Origin: CAZXCQ01 sp964639275
Lineage (GTDB): Bacteria; Desulfobacterota; DSM-4660; Desulfatiglandales; Desulfatiglandaceae
Direction: 5' to 3'
Assembly: GCA_964639275.1 (NCBI GenBank)
Contig: CAZXCQ010000341.1
Coordinates: 1-5,808, forward strand
Length of the DNA: 5,808 nucleotides
A program made the position numbers and the translations under genes. How positions within the stretch are numbered: position 1 is the first letter of the stretch; every line of letters starts with the position of its first letter. Shown one piece after another: positions 1 to 5,808 of this stretch. A model generated the notes under the pieces. That model had not been told where the DNA came from and searched no databases. It was given only the letters and a program-made list of their open reading frames with translations.

Positions 1-1
1 T

Positions 2-124
2 CATGCTCGTGAAACCCTTCAACTTTTTGACCGTAGCGATTCCTATGATCTACTGAAGATTTCCCATCTTGACGGGTGGGCCATATGTCACACCTTACGG
101 GGTCAACACGAGGCGAAAGCCTAA
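2..124 (+). CDS. Possible C-terminal end of a gene entering from the left (partial, hypothetical)
   Basis: Reading from base 2, the frame stays open for 40 codons and ends at a TAA at 122-124. The peptide is mixed polar and hydrophobic (it contains RETLQLFDRSDSYDLLK) and looks like a plausible soluble protein tail, not low-complexity noise. Its start lies outside the window and I recognise no family. It would converge on the FGE-like gene on the other strand and overlap its last 30 bases, which is tolerable for convergent genes but unusual. A 40-codon open frame can also arise by chance, so this is only a candidate. No clear terminator with a T-run separates the two genes. Confidence 0.3.
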   Translation, partial: HARETLQLFDRSDSYDLLKISHLDGWAICHTLRGQHEAKA

Positions 125-1072
125 TGAGGTGAATCTCCCATCAGGCTGATATCCACCGCGATAGGCCGCGCGGCAAAACCGGGCGTTGCTGTAGGCACTG
201 CCACCGCGATATACCCTTGCTGAGCCTGACGATGGCCCTTCAGGATCGGCTACAGTGGCCGACGAGTACTTGCCATACCAGTCCTGACACCACTCCCATA
301 CATTCCCGTGCATGTCATAGAGACCCCAGGCATTGAGTTCCTTTTGTCCAACCGCGTGGGTACTCCTGTTGGAATTATTCGAATACCAGGCAAATTTTCC
401 AAGGTTCACCAGGTCGTCACCAAAGCAAAAGCGCGCGGTGCTTCCTGCCCGACACGCATATTCCCACTCCGCTTCCGACGGCAACCTGTATGTCCTGCCC
501 TCCTTGCGGTTGAGCCATTTAATAAAGGCCTGGACATCATTCCATGAAACGCAGGTGACTGGATTTTCTTCGGTTTGTTCAAATCCGGGGTTGTCCCAGT
601 AATACCCCTCTATTTTTTCCCACTTAGTGCCTAACAGAATCGTTGCACCCCCTGTTGTTTCAGCTTCGGTCTTGTAGCCCGTATCCTTAATGAAGGAACG
701 CCACTGACTAACCGTCACTTCCGTGGTCTGCATATGGAACGGACGGCTTATGGTGACCCTATGCTGAGGGACATCATCTTCATACCATTCCTTCTTCCCG
801 CCGTACTGACTTGCCACCTCTGAGGGGCTTATCGCGCTTCCCATCATAAAACTCCCGGACGGGATCTTTACAAACTTCATTCCAAGTGAGTTGGTCAAGG
901 CCCTTTCAACGGAGCCTGAAGTGGTCCCCGCCATCAGATCCTTTGCTAATAGGTTTTCGCCTCCTTCCTCCGGAGTTCCGGTCTTGAGGCTCTTGCTGTC
1001 GGCAGAAAGAGAGAAGAAAGGCAGAATGGCCAGGATAAGAGCTGTAATAGCAACAACTGCAGATTTTCTCAT
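95..1072 (-). CDS. Secreted formylglycine-generating-enzyme (SUMF1/FGE-sulfatase) family protein
   Basis: The gene encodes 325 residues. The ATG at 1072 is preceded by a strong GGGGAGGT Shine-Dalgarno sequence 5 nt away. Residues 1-24 form a signal peptide (basic MRK, hydrophobic stretch, likely cleavage after SLSA), so the protein is probably exported; no lipobox is visible. A linker of about 35 residues precedes the FGE-sulfatase domain (about 60-325), which carries the usual landmarks: GMKFVKIPSGSFMMGS near 64-79, a TTEVTVSQW block near 116-124, PVTCVSWNDV at 171-180, RLPSEAEWEYACRAG at 196-210, GNVWEW at 256-261, RGGS at 289-292 and a terminal GFRL. True FGEs activate sulfatases by oxidising cysteine to formylglycine with two copper-binding cysteines in the block after GGS. 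Here the first is Ser295 and only the second, Cys300, remains, so classical FGE activity is doubtful. Many bacterial relatives have other or unknown roles. No sulfatase gene is visible nearby. It is divergent from the UbiA gene set. Confidence 0.93.
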   Translation of the reverse strand: MRKSAVVAITALILAILPFFSLSADSKSLKTGTPEEGGENLLAKDLMAGTTSGSVERALTNSLGMKFVKIPSGSFMMGSAISPSEVASQYGGKKEWYEDDVPQHRVTISRPFHMQTTEVTVSQWRSFIKDTGYKTEAETTGGATILLGTKWEKIEGYYWDNPGFEQTEENPVTCVSWNDVQAFIKWLNRKEGRTYRLPSEAEWEYACRAGSTARFCFGDDLVNLGKFAWYSNNSNRSTHAVGQKELNAWGLYDMHGNVWEWCQDWYGKYSSATVADPEGPSSGSARVYRGGSAYSNARFCRAAYRGGYQPDGRFTSLGFRLVLTP

Positions 1073-1077
1073 GAATT

Positions 1078-1085
1078 ACCTCCCC
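1078..1085 (-). promoter_or_regulatory. Shine-Dalgarno of the FGE-like gene
   Basis: The minus strand reads GGGGAGGT ending 5 nt before the ATG at 1072. It is a near-ideal ribosome binding site and fixes the start of the FGE-like protein, which agrees with the signal peptide beginning at that methionine. Confidence 0.75.
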
Positions 1086-1155
1086 AAAAAGATGCCAATG
1101 ACATAGACTGCATTTGACTTGAATTTTGACCCCTTGAATGATCTCCTCAGCCAAG

Positions 1156-1197
1156 CTCAGATCCAGCTGCCCAAAGAGGTCACTGGTCAGATCTGAG
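1156..1197. repeat. 8-bp inverted repeat upstream of the FGE-like gene
   Basis: CTCAGATC at 1156-1163 is matched by its exact complement GATCTGAG at 1190-1197, with a 26-bp spacer. An alternative pairing of CCTCAG (1145-1150) with CTGAGG (1193-1198) competes for the same bases. On the minus strand it lies about 85-115 bases upstream of the ATG, so it could be an operator or leader stem. It is short enough to be chance. Confidence 0.3.
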
Positions 1198-1399
1198 GGA
1201 GGTGGCAAAGGCACAATGAGCAGGTGTGAGGGTCATGAAGTCAACTGGAGCATATAGGAAGCCCCAGTTTTTGGCAATAATAAACTGTCAGGCAGGACGT
1301 CTTTTGGTCAAACACCAAGGCTGAGCACCGGCTGGACTAGACTCCCAGGGAGGTGAGTGTTTGCGCGAGTAAATAGATTTTGGTCCGCAAATTTTGGGC

Positions 1400-1429
1400 T
1401 TGACCTCCACGGAAAGCCCCTAATAAATA
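1400..1429 (+). promoter_or_regulatory. Candidate sigma-70-type promoter for the UbiA gene set
   Basis: TTGACC (1400-1405) matches five of six bases of the -35 consensus. An AT-rich stretch follows at 1421-1430 (TAATAAATAT) and offers weak -10 options such as TAAATA at 1424-1429 with an 18-bp spacer. The -10 match is poor. If it is real, transcription would begin near 1436 and the palindrome at 1446-1519 would be copied at the very 5' end of the leader. Confidence 0.3.
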
Positions 1430-1445
1430 TCAAGGGATCGAAAAC

Positions 1446-1519
1446 CCCGTATTCCGGAAAGCAGAATTCTAACGTATTCAAATAGCAATATGTTACAAAT
1501 GTCCTTTCCGGAATACGGG
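1446..1519. repeat. 74-bp imperfect palindrome (hairpin, possible REP/MITE-like element)
   Basis: The outer arms are a perfect 16-bp inverted repeat: CCCGTATTCCGGAAAG at 1446-1461 and CTTTCCGGAATACGGG at 1504-1519. Exactly in register, an inner pair TAACGTATT (1470-1478) and AATATGTTA (1487-1495) matches at eight of nine positions, and the ninth can form a G-U pair. The inner loop is 8 bases (1479-1486) and the two stems are separated by symmetric 8-base partly paired segments. The whole block folds as one long interrupted hairpin. It has no T-run after either arm, so it is not a standard intrinsic terminator. It lies 50 bp upstream of the UbiA start. A dispersed repeat, a leader attenuator or a protein-binding site are all possible. 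Confidence 0.85.
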
Positions 1520-1569
1520 ATGAATGACAAAACTTTGGAGTGTGGAGTAATCCACGGGATAATCAGACA

Positions 1570-2454
1570 ATGACCAAAGCTCATCTTCTTTTTCAATCTC
1601 TTCGCCCCAATCAATGGGTCAAGAATGGATTTGTCCTGGTACCGCTCCTTTTTGCGCAGAGGGTTTTTTATTATCCCAGTCTGATAAGGAGCCTAACAGG
1701 ATTCTCCATCTTCTGTCTCCTTTCCGGTGCCATTTACTTGATTAATGACCTGGTTGACCTGGAAGCAGACCGCTCGCATCCTGTAAAAAAGGACCGTCCG
1801 CTGGCAGCAGGGCTGATTTCTCATCGGCTTGCCAAAGTGGCCGCAGGAATTCTTCTTCTCTCCTCTGTGCTGTTGGGGTTTTCATTGGGTGCCGGCTTTC
1901 TTCTTGTTGTCGCAATTTATCTTGCTATTCAGGTTCTTTATAATTACCGGCTTAAGGAGGTTGTGATCCTGGATATCTTCTGCATATCCTCCGGCTTTTT
2001 TCTGAGGGTGACCGGAGGGGCGGTTGCAATCGGAGTGGTCATCTCAAATTGGCTGATAATTTGTACCATATTGATCTCTATCTTTCTTGCCCTGGCCAAG
2101 CGCAGACAGGAACTGGTCCTTTTGGGCGAGACCTTGGCAAGCAACCACCGGAAGGTCCTCTCCGAATATGACCCATACCTGCTCGATCAGATGATAGGGT
2201 TAATCGCCGGGAGCACACTCTTGAGTTATATGCTCTATTGTGTATCTCCTGATACAATTGAAAAATTTCAAAGCGATCATATGATCTATACCTTTCCCTT
2301 TGTCCTTTACGGTATACTCCGCTATCTTTATCTGATCCACAAAAAGGGTTATGGGGGAGCACCTGAAAAGGTCCTTTTTTCAGATTTATCCCTGGTCCTT
2401 AGCGTAATATTGTGGGGGTCTTTTTCTGTGTTGATTGTCTACGGGGTAATATAG
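1570..2454 (+). CDS. UbiA-family decaprenyl-phosphate phosphoribosyltransferase-like protein
   Basis: The protein has 294 residues from the ATG at 1570, a usual length for the family. A GTG at 1540 is in frame, but homologues normally begin close to the SLRPNQWVKN block (here residues 10-19), and the GTG has no spaced ribosome site. A GGGA lies 10 nt before the ATG. The first Asp-rich prenyl-diphosphate/Mg motif is clear: N59-D60-x2-D63-x3-D67-R68-x-H70-P71-x-K73-K74-x-R76-P77. The second region has YNYRLK (124-129), D135 and GFFLR (142-146). AKRRQEL (176-182) and LSEYDPYLLDQM (197-208) are typical of 5-phosphoribosyl-1-diphosphate:decaprenyl-phosphate phosphoribosyltransferases. These polytopic enzymes move phosphoribose from PRPP to a polyprenyl phosphate on the cytoplasmic face, the first step toward polyprenyl-phosphoryl arabinose or ribose. 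It is first in a tight gene set. Other UbiA substrates are less likely given these motifs. Confidence 0.9.
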   Translation: MTKAHLLFQSLRPNQWVKNGFVLVPLLFAQRVFYYPSLIRSLTGFSIFCLLSGAIYLINDLVDLEADRSHPVKKDRPLAAGLISHRLAKVAAGILLLSSVLLGFSLGAGFLLVVAIYLAIQVLYNYRLKEVVILDIFCISSGFFLRVTGGAVAIGVVISNWLIICTILISIFLALAKRRQELVLLGETLASNHRKVLSEYDPYLLDQMIGLIAGSTLLSYMLYCVSPDTIEKFQSDHMIYTFPFVLYGILRYLYLIHKKGYGGAPEKVLFSDLSLVLSVILWGSFSVLIVYGVI

Positions 2455-2458
2455 GTTG
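2443..2458 (+). promoter_or_regulatory. Ribosome site and TTG start, 1 nt after the UbiA stop
   Basis: GGGGT at 2443-2447 lies inside the last UbiA codons and is followed 8 nt later by TTG at 2456. The UbiA stop TAG occupies 2452-2454. No ATG lies near the N-terminus of the downstream protein, so the TTG is the best start. The arrangement implies translational coupling. Confidence 0.5.
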
Positions 2459-3448
2459 GAGCGATTTGGTCGACGTCTCCTAACGTTTGTCATCGTGGGG
2501 ATAGCCTGTTACGGAGGCCTCGCATTTGCTGGTAAATTTGGGGACTTCTGGGAGGCTTTACAGTCTTTCCCTCTCTTCTATATTCCTCCGCTTCTGGGTT
2601 TGGCAGGATTGAATTACCTCCTTAGGTATGCCCGCTGGCACATCTACCTGAGGACCCTTGGTGTCCGTATCGGTTATTGGAGAAACTGCCAGGTCTTTAT
2701 GGCAGGATTGACCATGTCCCTAACACCGGGAAAGGCGGGCGAGGCCTTAAAGGCCCATCTGTTGCGCGGGGACACAAACAACCCATGGTCCGCTGGCCTT
2801 TCGGCAGTGTTTGCAGAGCGACTCACGGACCTCATGGGAGTTGTGATTTTGGTGGTTCTTGGTTTGAGTTCCTTACCCCTGGGAAGGGATATGGCGCTCC
2901 TGGGTGTGGTGACCTGTCTCGGCCTTTTCCTGATCTTTTCTCAACCTATCTTCCTAAAGCCACTGATCCGCTTAGTGGGGAAAATACCCGGAATGGCCGG
3001 GCGATGGGAAAGGCTGGCCGAGATACAATCAAATATTCAACAGTTGTTGTCATTTCGGTTGCTTGTGGTAGCCCTGTCGATTTCCGTTGTTGCATGGTTT
3101 GCTGAATGCCTTGTACTCTATTTTGCCCTGGTGGTTTCTGGGGGTAAGGCGAGTTTGATGGAAGCGACGTTTGTTTACGCCCTGTCAACATTGGGAGGGG
3201 CCTTATCCCTCCTTCCTGGCGGGTTGATAGTGACCGAAGGGAGTATGGCGGGATTGTTGCGTCTGTTCGGGGTCGAATTGAGTCGGGGTGTCCTAGTGAC
3301 CGTTATTGTTCGCCTCTGCACCCTCTGGTTTGCTATACTTATCGGCATAATCTCTTTTTCTTTGTCAGGGAGGAAGACCAGGGTTAAGAAAGGTGCGGTT
3401 TCAACTGAAAGAAACGTTCGGGTGAAACTTGGGAGGGAGATACATTGA
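2456..3448 (+). CDS. YbhN/AglD-like flippase-fold integral membrane protein (LPG synthase TM domain, UPF0104)
   Basis: The protein has 330 residues and starts with TTG. It shows about eight hydrophobic segments, the first near residues 8-25, and ends in a basic, polar tail (about 305-330) likely to be cytoplasmic. Family landmarks are SLTPGKAGEALKAHLLR (88-104), ERLTDLMGV (121-129) and SLLPGGLIVTEGSM (251-264). These match the membrane domain shared by lysylphosphatidylglycerol synthase N-termini and the YbhN/AglD group (PF03706). There is no aminoacyl-transferase domain, so it does not itself make lysyl-PG. Stand-alone members are linked to lipid or lipid-linked sugar handling, but their reaction is mostly unproven. 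Its place directly after a polyprenyl-phosphate glycosyl enzyme suggests a role with the lipid-linked product. It is 1 nt from the UbiA stop and overlaps the next gene by 4 nt. The family call is firm and the substrate is unknown. Confidence 0.88.
   Translation: MERFGRRLLTFVIVGIACYGGLAFAGKFGDFWEALQSFPLFYIPPLLGLAGLNYLLRYARWHIYLRTLGVRIGYWRNCQVFMAGLTMSLTPGKAGEALKAHLLRGDTNNPWSAGLSAVFAERLTDLMGVVILVVLGLSSLPLGRDMALLGVVTCLGLFLIFSQPIFLKPLIRLVGKIPGMAGRWERLAEIQSNIQQLLSFRLLVVALSISVVAWFAECLVLYFALVVSGGKASLMEATFVYALSTLGGALSLLPGGLIVTEGSMAGLLRLFGVELSRGVLVTVIVRLCTLWFAILIGIISFSLSGRKTRVKKGAVSTERNVRVKLGREIH
3431..3447 (+). promoter_or_regulatory. Strong Shine-Dalgarno and TTG start overlapping the upstream stop
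   Basis: GGGAGGGAGA at 3431-3440 is followed 4 nt later by TTG at 3445, which shares bases with the TGA of the flippase-like gene (TTGA at 3445-3448). The strong ribosome site supports the TTG as the real start of the DUF362 protein and points to coupled translation. Confidence 0.7.
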
Positions 3449-4536
3449 GAAGACCTGTTGTTGCAATTTTGAAAACAAGACCTGAAAAAGTCCTCGATGA
3501 TATTGAGAGACTGATGAATATGGCCGGTGTTCAGTCGGCCTTGAATCCTGAGGCCACAACGATCCTGAAGGATAATATCTCCTGGCACTACCCCTTGTTA
3601 TCCGCCAACACCACACCATGGCAACTTGAAGGCACAATTCGAGGACTCAACGTGGCTGGTTTTGGAGATCTCGTGGCTGTTCACAACAATACAGTGGTGA
3701 CAGACCCTGTTAAGGGTGGGCGATTGAACAGATTGACCCCGATTTATCAAAACAACGGAATCTTGGAAAAATATAACTTCCTGGCCAAAGATATCACCTG
3801 GGAGATTTACCATCCAAAGACACCGATGAGGGCACTTCATAGGATTTATCCGGGAGGGATTAGAATTCCATCCTTCTTTTACGGGAAGAATATCGTTCAT
3901 CTCCCCACGGTAAAATGTCACATCTATACCACTACCACCGGCGCCATGAAAAACGCCTTTGGCGGACTGCTAAATACCCGCCGGCATTATACCCATAGCG
4001 TTATTCATGAGACCCTGGTTGACCTGCTGGCGATTCAGAAGGAGATACACTCCGGCATATTTACCGTAATGGACGGTACCTTCTGCGGCAATGGCCCAGG
4101 GCCCCGGACAATGATACCTGTTGAGAAAGGTCTCATCCTGGCCAGTTCTGACTGTGTGGCGATAGACGCTGTAGCGGCCAGGATCATGGGTTTTGATCCC
4201 ATGAAGATCGATTATATCCGGTTGGCCCATGAGGATGGACTCGGTGTAGGGCGGGTGGAAGAGATTGATGTGCAAGGAGAGGATATTTCGGAAATGAATT
4301 TCCAATTCTCGGTCGGCGACAATTTTGCCAGTCGTTTTGGTGATCTATTTTGGTTCAGTCCGTACAAAAAGATCCAGAAACTCCTTTTTCACACACCCAT
4401 AGTCTATCTCTTTGTCTTTGGCTCCTGTTTTTACCATGACCGGGTTTGGTGGCCTTTTGTCGGAGCCCGGATCATGCAAACGATCAGGGCAAACACCGAG
4501 TGGGGGAAATTCTTTGAGAAGTATGCGGAAAGGTAA
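3445..4536 (+). CDS. DUF362 domain-containing protein
   Basis: The protein has 363 residues and starts with TTG behind a strong ribosome site; the residues right after it (RRPVVAILKTRPEKV) fit the usual DUF362 beginning. Family landmarks are a KCHIYTTTTGAMKNAFGGL block (157-175), MDGTFCGNGPGP (209-220), SSDCVAIDAVAARIMG (234-249) and AHEDGLGVG (261-269). DUF362 (PF04015) proteins often accompany iron-sulfur or redox proteins, and some carry C-terminal ferredoxin domains. This one lacks the CxxCxxC clusters and instead ends in an aromatic, partly hydrophobic tail (about 303-340, including FVFGSCFYHDRVWWPF) that could associate with the membrane. The biochemical function is not known. It is coupled by a 4-nt overlap to the flippase-like gene and precedes the GT-C gene by 47 bp, so it probably acts in the same envelope process. 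Confidence 0.88.
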   Translation: MRRPVVAILKTRPEKVLDDIERLMNMAGVQSALNPEATTILKDNISWHYPLLSANTTPWQLEGTIRGLNVAGFGDLVAVHNNTVVTDPVKGGRLNRLTPIYQNNGILEKYNFLAKDITWEIYHPKTPMRALHRIYPGGIRIPSFFYGKNIVHLPTVKCHIYTTTTGAMKNAFGGLLNTRRHYTHSVIHETLVDLLAIQKEIHSGIFTVMDGTFCGNGPGPRTMIPVEKGLILASSDCVAIDAVAARIMGFDPMKIDYIRLAHEDGLGVGRVEEIDVQGEDISEMNFQFSVGDNFASRFGDLFWFSPYKKIQKLLFHTPIVYLFVFGSCFYHDRVWWPFVGARIMQTIRANTEWGKFFEKYAER

Positions 4537-4583
4537 AGGTCTGCAGCGCTATTAATGTGCCTTCCTTTAGGGTAGGGTACGGA

Positions 4584-5808
4584 ATGAATATGGATATGCG
4601 GTCTTATCGTTTAGAGTTTCTGATCTGTCTGTTTCTGGTAGTGGCGAGCCTTGGGGTTTTCTGGCAGTTGCCTGCCCACGATTTTGTAAATCTTGACGAC
4701 GGTGTTTATGTCAGCAACAACCCCCATGTGCAGGCAGGTCTTGTGGGACGAAATGTCATTTGGGCCTTTACTAATTTAGATGCAAACTTCTGGCATCCCC
4801 TCACCTGGTTATCCCACATGTTGGACTGCGAGCTGTTTGGGTTAAGGCCCGGGATACACCATCTGAGCAATCTCCTGTTTCACATGGTCAACAGCATACT
4901 GCTGTTTTTGCTCTTTAGTAGGATGACAGGGGCATTATGGCGGAGCGGTTTTGTTGCTGTCCTTTTTGCCTTACATCCCCTTCATGTGGAGTCGGTGGCG
5001 TGGGTGTCTGAGCGGAAGGATGTCCTCAGCACCCTTTTCTGGATGCTGGCCATGTGGGGATATGTCCGGTACGCTGAGCGACCAGGGGTTAGTCGATATT
5101 TATTGGTCTTGATTTTCTTTGCATTAGGTCTCATGGCCAAGCCGATGGTTGTGACCCTGCCATTTGTGTTGCTGCTTATGGACTTTTGGCCTCTTGGCCG
5201 GTTGAAATTGTGGCGATCAGGCAAAGGAAAGAGCGGGGAAAATCAAACCCCCACAGTTTTTGGTCTGATTCTGGAAAAGGTGCCGTTTTTGGTTCTGGCC
5301 GGGGCTGCGAGCGTTATGGCCTACTTTGCGCAGGGGGAAGCTATTGGGTCTATGGATGCCTACCCCTTAGAGGTGAGAATCGCCAATGCCTTGGTGTCCT
5401 ATCTGGGCTATATTGGAAAGATGCTTTGGCCTCTGGGTCTTTCGGTTTTTTATCCATACCCTGAAGAGCTACCCATGCGGGAGGGTATGGGGGCAGGATT
5501 GATCCTGTTATTTTTGTGTGCCATCTTTTTCAAGGTTGGACGGGATCGTCCCTATTTAATATTTGGATGGCTGTGGTATCTGGGGACGCTTATTCCGGTC
5601 ATTGGTCTGGTTCAGGTGGGGCATCATGCCATGGCTGACCGGTATACGTATATTCCCTTGATTGGGTTATTTGTAATGATGGCCTGGGGTGTCCCTGAGC
5701 TATTCGGAAGATGGCGTTACAGGCGAAGGGTGGTTGCCATAACGGCTGGGGTGATGGTTCTAATGTTGATGATATGCTCAAGGTTGCAGACAGGTCATTG
5801 GAAGAACG
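4584..5808 (+). CDS. GT-C/TMTC-like polytopic membrane glycosyltransferase, N-terminal 408 residues (probable TPR protein, cut by window end)
   Basis: The frame is open from the ATG at 4584 to the window edge. GGTAGGG (4571-4577) lies 6 nt upstream as ribosome site; ATGs at 4590 and 4596 are close in-frame alternatives. After a first membrane segment (about 10-28), a periplasmic loop carries FVNLDDGVYVSNNP (34-47), whose D38-D39 pair matches the acidic motif of GT-C glycosyltransferases. HPLHVESVAWVSERKDVLS (131-149), MAKPMVVTLPF (184-194), LLLMDFWPL (196-204) and ADRYTYIPLIG (351-361) resemble the DUF1736/TMTC group, eukaryotic members of which are O-mannosyltransferases. About ten membrane segments are visible. 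Bacterial relatives usually continue after a sequence like QTGHWKN (402-408) into C-terminal TPRs, which would lie beyond the window. The likely role is transfer of a polyprenyl-phosphate-linked sugar to an extracytoplasmic target. Neither sugar nor acceptor can be read from the sequence. No terminator is seen in the 47-bp gap from the DUF362 gene, so co-transcription is likely. Confidence 0.85.
   Translation, partial: MNMDMRSYRLEFLICLFLVVASLGVFWQLPAHDFVNLDDGVYVSNNPHVQAGLVGRNVIWAFTNLDANFWHPLTWLSHMLDCELFGLRPGIHHLSNLLFHMVNSILLFLLFSRMTGALWRSGFVAVLFALHPLHVESVAWVSERKDVLSTLFWMLAMWGYVRYAERPGVSRYLLVLIFFALGLMAKPMVVTLPFVLLLMDFWPLGRLKLWRSGKGKSGENQTPTVFGLILEKVPFLVLAGAASVMAYFAQGEAIGSMDAYPLEVRIANALVSYLGYIGKMLWPLGLSVFYPYPEELPMREGMGAGLILLFLCAIFFKVGRDRPYLIFGWLWYLGTLIPVIGLVQVGHHAMADRYTYIPLIGLFVMMAWGVPELFGRWRYRRRVVAITAGVMVLMLMICSRLQTGHWKN

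Larger units (their letters stand above)
1073..1569. other. Non-coding divergent intergenic region (about 500 bp)
   Basis: This gap lies between the starts of two divergent genes and should hold the promoters for both. Frames here are short and resemble no family I know. It holds the 74-bp palindrome at 1446-1519, a possible plus-strand promoter at 1400-1429, an 8-bp inverted repeat (1156-1163 with 1190-1197) and a weak 6-bp hairpin (GGGCTT 1396-1401 with AAGCCC 1414-1419). On the minus strand I see no convincing sigma-70 pair for the FGE-like gene; the best option is TTGCCA followed 15 nt later by TATATG (about 1254-1280), which is poor. No tRNA, riboswitch or transposase remnant is recognised. 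Confidence 0.7.

Noticed and set aside
64..80. Hairpin CCCATC / GGGTGGG as a terminator
   Set aside because: The stem is only 6 bp with a wobble and no T-run follows on either strand. It also lies inside a possible coding end.
1073..1214. Minus-strand frame starting at 1214 with a peptide resembling a small protein N-terminus
   Set aside because: It runs on out of frame through the signal-peptide region of the FGE-like gene, has no clear ribosome site and resembles no family I know. It could be a decayed transposase fragment, but nothing in it supports that.
1304..1318. TTGGT-CAAAC-ACCAA hairpin
   Set aside because: The stem is five base pairs with no T-run and no context; such stems are common by chance.
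1446..1519. Palindrome as a CRISPR or phage attachment site
   Set aside because: There is only one unit with no direct repeats or spacers, and no integrase or tRNA lies nearby.
1540..1569. Upstream GTG start for the UbiA-like gene
   Set aside because: A GGA directly abuts the GTG and leaves no proper ribosome-site spacing. The extra ten residues are polar, and family members begin near the LRPNQWVKN block, so the ATG at 1570 is preferred.
2677..3105. 142-codon plus-strand frame inside the flippase-like gene
   Set aside because: It is a shadow of the real frame; its peptide is not membrane-like and shows no domain.
5186..5464. 92-codon plus-strand frame inside the GT-C gene
   Set aside because: It is an alternative frame fully inside the long open GT-C frame, which has clear family motifs throughout this stretch.

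Overview
The window looks like bacterial chromosome from a Gram-negative anaerobe, most plausibly a deltaproteobacterium (Desulfobacterota). This is an inference from the mix of protein families (UbiA-type DPPR synthase, YbhN-like membrane protein, DUF362 protein, and a TMTC-like GT-C protein of the kind usually followed by TPRs), from the moderate GC content and from the frequent TTG starts. Nothing in the window fixes the species. There is no rRNA, tRNA, CRISPR array or intact insertion sequence.

Layout. Positions 1-124 may hold the tail of a plus-strand gene that enters from the left and converges on a minus-strand gene (95-1072) for a secreted protein with a formylglycine-generating-enzyme (FGE/SUMF1) fold. 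A non-coding gap of about 500 bp (1073-1569) follows. It separates the FGE-like gene from a divergent plus-strand gene set and carries a striking 74-bp imperfect palindrome (1446-1519), with a possible promoter just upstream of it.

The plus-strand set is tight. It contains a UbiA-family decaprenyl-phosphate phosphoribosyltransferase-like enzyme (1570-2454), a YbhN/AglD-like flippase-fold membrane protein (2456-3448, TTG start 1 nt after the previous stop), a DUF362 protein (3445-4536, TTG start overlapping the previous stop) and, 47 bp later, the first 408 residues of a polytopic GT-C/TMTC-like membrane glycosyltransferase (4584 to the window edge).

Taken together, the four plus-strand genes suggest a lipid-linked sugar route. 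The first would make a polyprenyl-phosphate pentose, the second could move or handle lipid in the membrane, and the fourth could transfer a polyprenyl-phosphate-linked sugar to a target on the outer face of the membrane. The DUF362 protein has no defined role in this scheme. Each family is recognised with good confidence; the joint pathway is inference. The most unusual raw DNA signal is the palindrome in the leader region.
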